Source: Desulfoprunum sp. (lineage in GTDB: Bacteria > Desulfobacterota > Desulfobulbia > Desulfobulbales > Desulfocapsaceae). Taken from it: a DNA stretch of 10,194 bases. Shown here in pieces: positions 6,257-10,194 of this stretch; the stretch's first letter is position 1, and every line of letters begins with the position of its first letter. Both the position numbers and the translations under genes were made by a program. The notes beneath the pieces are model-generated. The model did no database searches and was not told the origin of the DNA. It saw only the letters and a program-made list of their open reading frames with translations. Location: positions 1 through 10,194 of the forward strand of contig JAUYSF010000234.1 in the NCBI GenBank assembly GCA_030696435.1, given 5' to 3'.

Positions 6257-7170
6257 AATCTGAAGAAATCAGAAAACAGCTACAAGAACTATTATTCAAT
6301 TTTGAACAAGAACTAAAGTCCGACAGCTTACGAAATAAAGTCCTTTCTCTTGTCCCCTGCTTTCACCACTTACGAGATTTAGGAAAATCTTTAATCCCAG
6401 CCAGTATTGCCAAGAGTGCTCGGGATAGAATCCTCCATTATTTTAAAAAATATCCTGCCGTCATAATTAGCGGTGACGAACTGCTTGTCATTTCAGGCAT
6501 TCAGGAATATGCCCGAAGGGTTCGTGAACTTAAAGTCCAGTTTGGATGGTCAATTGTGAGTGGCCTTACAGCCAAACAAATGGCGGAAGAAAATGAATTT
6601 CCACTCCCCAATATTGACGTAACATCCATGGGGCCTTCTGATTATATTTTGCTTTCTTCCGATCAAGACAGGGAGGCGGCCCATCGCTGGAATCTAGCCA
6701 ATGAAATAAGAAGAGAGAACGTTGCTGTTCGTGATAAAATTTTAAAATATTTAAGGAAAAATGTCGGACAAAAAATCACCGGGGAAGAATTAAAATATCT
6801 GGCAAAAGATAGATCGGAATGGGCCAGACGAGTAAGAGAATTACGGACGGAATATGGTTGGCCGGTCGTTACCCAGAATACTGGTCGCCCCGATCTCGAA
6901 GTGGGAGTTTACCTGCTGGAAGCGGATCGACAAAGCCCAGAGCATGACCGTCACATTCCTGATCCGGTTAAAAGAGAGGTTCTCCGGCGGGATGCTTATA
7001 AATGCACGGTCTGTAAATGGTCACACGACGAATGGAATAGATCAGATCCTCGCCATTTAGAGCTACATCACAAAAAACATCATGCAAAGGGTGGTGATAA
7101 CACGGAAAGCAATCTTATTACCGTATGCACGGTGTGTCATGATGAAATACACCGGAAAAAAAAGAAGTGA
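6253..7170 (+). CDS. HNH endonuclease with two winged-helix-like repeats, probable restriction enzyme
   Basis: The ATG at 6253 overlaps the vsr stop (ATGA) and has AAGAGAG 8-10 bases upstream, so I prefer it over TTG 6247; the product is 305 residues. Residues 1-55 are helical and charged. Two related modules follow, at about 56-105 (DRILHYFKKYP, then YARRVRELKVQFGW) and about 159-208 (DKILKYLRKN, then WARRVRELRTEYGW), each resembling a small winged helix. The C-terminal HNH nuclease has YKCTVC (249-254, zinc Cys pair), LELHHKK (269-275, with the catalytic His among 272-273), GGDNTESNL and VCTVCHDEIH (291-300, second Cys pair). The family fits type II HNH restriction enzymes; context with a methylase and Vsr supports that, but the recognition site is unknown. 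The stop abuts the brxC remnant. It could instead be a modification-dependent nuclease, though linkage to an own methylase makes that less likely. Confidence 0.88.
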   Translation: MKSEEIRKQLQELLFNFEQELKSDSLRNKVLSLVPCFHHLRDLGKSLIPASIAKSARDRILHYFKKYPAVIISGDELLVISGIQEYARRVRELKVQFGWSIVSGLTAKQMAEENEFPLPNIDVTSMGPSDYILLSSDQDREAAHRWNLANEIRRENVAVRDKILKYLRKNVGQKITGEELKYLAKDRSEWARRVRELRTEYGWPVVTQNTGRPDLEVGVYLLEADRQSPEHDRHIPDPVKREVLRRDAYKCTVCKWSHDEWNRSDPRHLELHHKKHHAKGGDNTESNLITVCTVCHDEIHRKKKK

Positions 7171-9871
7171 ACGGCAAGAAGGACCAGCTTCTGGATAAAA
7201 ATACCCGCAGCTGGTCCTTTCTCAGCGGGTTTGCAGGGGCCGCCGGCTTCCTGGAAAACCCCCGAAGTTTGATACGGTCTTTGGCGCCGATGGTCGTCCT
7301 TTCCGTGTGAAAATCGGAGACCGGGATCTTGTTTTGGTCAAGGTCCTTCAGGATAATGGGGGTTTTATTTTGGGAGGCCACAAGCTGACCCAGGGCGGTA
7401 AGACTGATGAGGGCTCCGTCTATTGCATCCCTCGACCAACCGCATGGAGCCGCCTCGAAATGGGAGCGGATCTCTTTGCCTTTTTTACCCGAACCGACAT
7501 GGGCCAGCAGTGCAGAACAGACTGGATGCTTCTCTGTCTTATCCTTGAAATTGATGACTTCAAGTGGGCTTTCAGAGCCACTTCGAGCCCGGCCAATAAC
7601 CTTGCTCCAGCCGGGATCATCGGCAGTCCTGAATTCAGGAAACATCCGGTCGAGAGAGGCCTTCAGGGCCTCATTCAGCTTGTCTGCCAGGGAGAGTTCA
7701 AGGCGTTCATTACCCCCGCCCTGGAAAACCTTAGCACTGTCGATTATTTCCTTTATCAGGCTGGTCAGCCGCTGACTTGACTCAGCGAGCTGGGTCTGCA
7801 TGGCTTCACGCGCTTCGATACCTTCTTTGGTCGTGGGAATCCCCTTGTATTGCAGGGTGCCAAGTGCGGCATCCTGTTCGACAATCCGTTTTTCCATGGC
7901 CTTGGATTGGGTCTTGGGGATAAAGATATGGATGATCGCGCTGTCTGTGCCGGCTGCACGGGCATCGCCGAGGACAATCTTCTCGTCCGCCCCCCATCCA
8001 TCGCGTATCCAGACAGGGATGTCCTGTTTATTTTCAAGAGGGGAGTCAGGGCCGAAGTGCAGGAGCAGTTTTCTTGGCACCTTGAATTTGCCATGCATGG
8101 ACTTGATGGCTGATAACTCCTGCTGACAGGCTGCAGCGAGCATCTGGCCACGTTTGCTGGCCATGCGGGTCGTATCGTTTAACAGCTTGGTTTCCCGGTT
8201 GCGGAACTCCAGATCCCACTCACTGGACTCTTTGGTCTGCAGGCTGTACTCATCTTCAATCTTCATGAGGGCACCCTGGCTGACAAGCTCGTCAAGCAGG
8301 CCGGGAATGACACTGCGGAGCCTGGCGCCATCCCGGGCGAGATTTTCCACCAGGAGATCGGCAAGCATCTCCGGGGTGGCCCGGACCCCGATATCCACCG
8401 CGGCCTCTCTCGGTAGCTTCCTGATAATAAAAATCATGGCACAGAGCCGTGATTTCAACCGACCGTTATCAGTGCCGTCATCCTGTTTGCGGATGGTCTC
8501 ATCGATTTCCCTGAGCAGCACACCGGTCTGCAGCAGGTTGGGTGAAATTTCATCAAAAAGAAAATCAGCAGCCACAACGGTTCCCAGGGGGGCATCGGCA
8601 GTCTGGCGGACGGCGTCATAGACAATGCGGAGTTGGGTCCGCAGTTGCCCAGCCGTGCCGGCCTTGTCCACTGCCCGCAGGGTGTTTTCCCAGAAGCGCC
8701 TGCGGACTGGTAGCAGGGGATAATCCTCCACCAGGATGGGCCTGTCTTCGGAACGGGGACCGATCTTTGACTCCTTGAACTGGCGATCGATCTCTCCGGC
8801 ATTGTCATCCAGGCATTTTTCTATATCACCGATGCGATCGGCCCGTTTGGCCAGCACGACGCGGCGGATTACGGTTTCAACATCATGGTCGGAGAGCTCA
8901 ACATTCACCGTGAACCGGCCTTGCAGTCTCTGCAAAGCGGGGGTGCCGGAAAGGGCTGTCTGTCCTGTCCCGACAAAGACCAGGTTGGCGCCAAAACGTT
9001 TGCTGCAGGCTTCAACCACTTCCTGGACTATGTAGGAACGGTTTGTATCGTCACCGATATACTGCTGGACCTCATCCAAGATGATAACGCTGCAGGGGAG
9101 TTTGCCGGCCGGCGCCAGGGCATCCTGCATGGCCTGAACGAATTCCTCAGAGCTGATATCCTTCGGTTTTGGAAATTGGACGCGGAGGGCGTTTTTTGCC
9201 TCTTTTTCGTTTGATGCAAAATTGGCATCAGCGGCAAGAAGGGCTTTGGCGATGATCGGACTGACATAGAGATCATTGAGCTCTTTGCGAAAATCGCGGC
9301 CTGCTCCCTCGACCTCAGCGCAGACCTGATCGTACATACTGTTCTTCCTCAGCCACATGCAGAAGCGAGACTGGGGATACCCTTCCGGCAGGCCGACAGA
9401 GCGAAATACTATGCCCAACAGGGAAAGGCGGACCGAGTCACCCGCGCCTGCTCCAAGGGTCCCGGAGGCGGCATGCAGGCCACCGTAGCGTTTGCCAAGA
9501 GTGGATATCTCGGTGAGGTGATCCTTAACCACCTCCGGCAGACGGGCAAGGCCGCGAGCTGTAGCACCGTCTTCTGGGAAGATATAGTCGATCCAGAGGT
9601 AGTGCAGCATCTTGGCAAGATGTGATTTGCCGCTGCCGAAAAAGCCGCTGATCCAGGCCGCTGGCTGCTCAGGCTGGCCGATGTTGCTGACATAGGTATC
9701 AAGGATGCGGGCAAGGCCCCGCTTGTACTCTCCCTCACAGACAAAATGTTCAAGCTCGAAGCGTAGGGTCCGTCGTTCTTCACCGGTCAGGACGTCGGTC
9801 ATGGCGGCAACGCCATTATTGAGCAGGGTGATTTTGTCCGGGTCTCGCTGATAGATATCACGGTTTTTCAT
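7118..9871 (-). pseudogene. brxC: BREX P-loop ATPase BrxC, N-terminal ~870 codons (frameshifted and split)
   Basis: BrxC is the large P-loop ATPase of BREX, about 1200 residues when whole. The start MKNRDIYQRDPDKITLLNNG is typical of one BrxC branch. Walker A is GFFGSGKS (residues 76-83, Lys82), Walker B is VIILDE (262-267), and a sensor-like GTGQTALSGT follows at 301-310. The frame is correct to LRG at about residue 871 (base 7259). There one base appears to be missing in a run of G and T, and the other frame continues with family-like sequence (FQEAGGPCKPAEKGPAAG, FIQKLVLLA) to about 7171, where the cassette begins. The annotated frame continues meaninglessly into the HNH gene, ending at 7118 (917 residues). 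The start lies 43 bases after the brxB stop, with GGAGA about 10 bases upstream, consistent with one operon. The remainder of the gene is at 4525-4030. Confidence 0.93.
7179..7219 (+). terminator. Hairpin just after the HNH gene, possible terminator
   Basis: A perfect 11-bp inverted repeat, AAGGACCAGCT (7179-7189) and AGCTGGTCCTT (7209-7219), encloses a 19-base loop and is followed on the plus strand by TTCTC rather than a full T-run. It starts 9 bases after the HNH stop. It lies within sequence that on the minus strand reads as former brxC, so it may be a chance structure that now ends transcription of the cassette. The long loop and poor T-run make it a weak intrinsic terminator. Confidence 0.4.
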
Positions 9872-9914
9872 CGGGCTATGTCTCCAATAGTATTATTTCA
9901 AGGAATGCTGATTA

Positions 9915-10194
9915 TTATCGGATTGAAATTTCTTCGTGCAGGGTGATCGGGACAGCATGGTAATTCCAGCCATCCCGGGCGTCCAGCAAGCGGTAATTGG
10001 AGTTCTCAAATTCGCCCGGGAAAAAAACCACCAGACGACCGCGGGTATCATTCTCGCCCCTGGACATGAGCTCCGAGACCCTTACAAAGCCAAAAAGGGA
10101 GGCAATACCGAAGACCCCGACCACGGTCTGGCTGTCTACATCAGGGGCAGTAAGTGTTCCCTTGATTATTCCGACAACATAATCAAGAAAGTCT
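9915..10194 (-). CDS. brxB: BREX protein BrxB (DUF1788 family), C-terminal part, 5' end outside window
   Basis: The frame is open from the right edge (first full codon at 10193) to the TAA at 9915-9917, giving 92 residues. It contains GIASLFGFVRVSELM, GRLVVFFPGEFENSNYRLLD and ARDGWNYHAVPI, features of the C-terminal region of BrxB in BREX systems that have this BrxC branch. BrxB is a small conserved BREX protein of unclear biochemical role, needed for defence in tested type 1 systems. It sits 43 bases upstream of brxC on the same strand, so the two were probably cotranscribed. No lesion is visible in this part. A GTG at 10124 lies inside the open frame and is not the start. The rest of the gene, and possibly brxA, would be to the right. 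Confidence 0.85.
   Translation of the reverse strand, partial: DFLDYVVGIIKGTLTAPDVDSQTVVGVFGIASLFGFVRVSELMSRGENDTRGRLVVFFPGEFENSNYRLLDARDGWNYHAVPITLHEEISIR

Larger units (their letters stand above)
4526..7170 (+). other. Inserted methylase-Vsr-HNH cassette splitting brxC
   Basis: Three plus-strand genes lie between two halves of a minus-strand brxC. BrxC homology stops at about 7171, directly after the HNH stop codon, and starts again at about 4525. From the expected spacing of BrxC, about 45 codons (roughly 135 bp) are missing at the junction, so this was insertion with loss of target sequence rather than a clean transposition. No transposase, integrase, terminal inverted repeat or target duplication is visible. 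The cassette is clearly richer in A+T than its flanks, which points to transfer from another genome. The left boundary is uncertain by perhaps 20 bases. Confidence 0.8.

Noticed and set aside
4526..7170. The methylase-Vsr-HNH cassette as a transposon.
   Set aside because: No transposase or integrase gene, no terminal inverted repeats and no target duplication were found at either edge.

Overview
The window is a decayed BREX phage-defence locus on the minus strand that has been broken up by an IS66 element, a 5-methylcytosine restriction/repair cassette and at least one internal deletion. The BREX DNA is GC-rich (the 60-base line from 8341 is about 63% G+C). The cassette is AT-rich (the line from 4801 is about 30% G+C). 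Protein character and the IS66 element fit a proteobacterial or Desulfobacterota-like host, but the sequence does not settle the taxon.

Read right to left, which is 5' to 3' on the minus strand, the old operon is: brxB (3' end only, 9915-10194); brxC (N-terminal ~870 codons intact, to about 7259, then a frameshift and ~25 more codons in another frame to about 7171); the cassette; the rest of brxC (about 4525-4030, two TGA stops); the first ~155-160 codons of pglX (4018 to about 3540, one frameshift and one TGA); a deletion junction; an AlbA_2/RecG-like ATPase gene lacking its 5' end (about 3541-2157); and pglZ (2025-229), cut off at codon 599 by IS66. Gene order, PglZ form and BrxC form resemble type 1 BREX systems that carry the 'type B' PglZ. 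A brxL gene would be expected to the left, beyond the IS.

The cassette (about 4526-7170, plus strand) holds three tightly packed intact genes: a C5-cytosine methyltransferase, a Vsr-type nicking endonuclease overlapping it by 49 bases, and an HNH endonuclease with a duplicated winged-helix-like module, joined to vsr by an ATGA overlap. The likely reading is a type II-like restriction-modification unit: the methylase marks DNA, HNH cuts unmarked DNA, and Vsr repairs T:G mismatches caused by deamination of 5mC. It has no transposase or visible terminal repeats. Its last stop codon lies directly against brxC homology. About 45 codons of brxC appear to be missing at the insertion point.

The left edge (1-228) is the right end of an IS66 element: the C-terminal 71 residues of its transposase and a terminal sequence ending GCGCTTAC.

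No tRNA, rRNA, CRISPR array or replication origin was seen. No stretch over 300 bases lacks a gene or gene remnant. The BREX system cannot be functional as it stands, whereas the methylase-Vsr-HNH unit looks intact.
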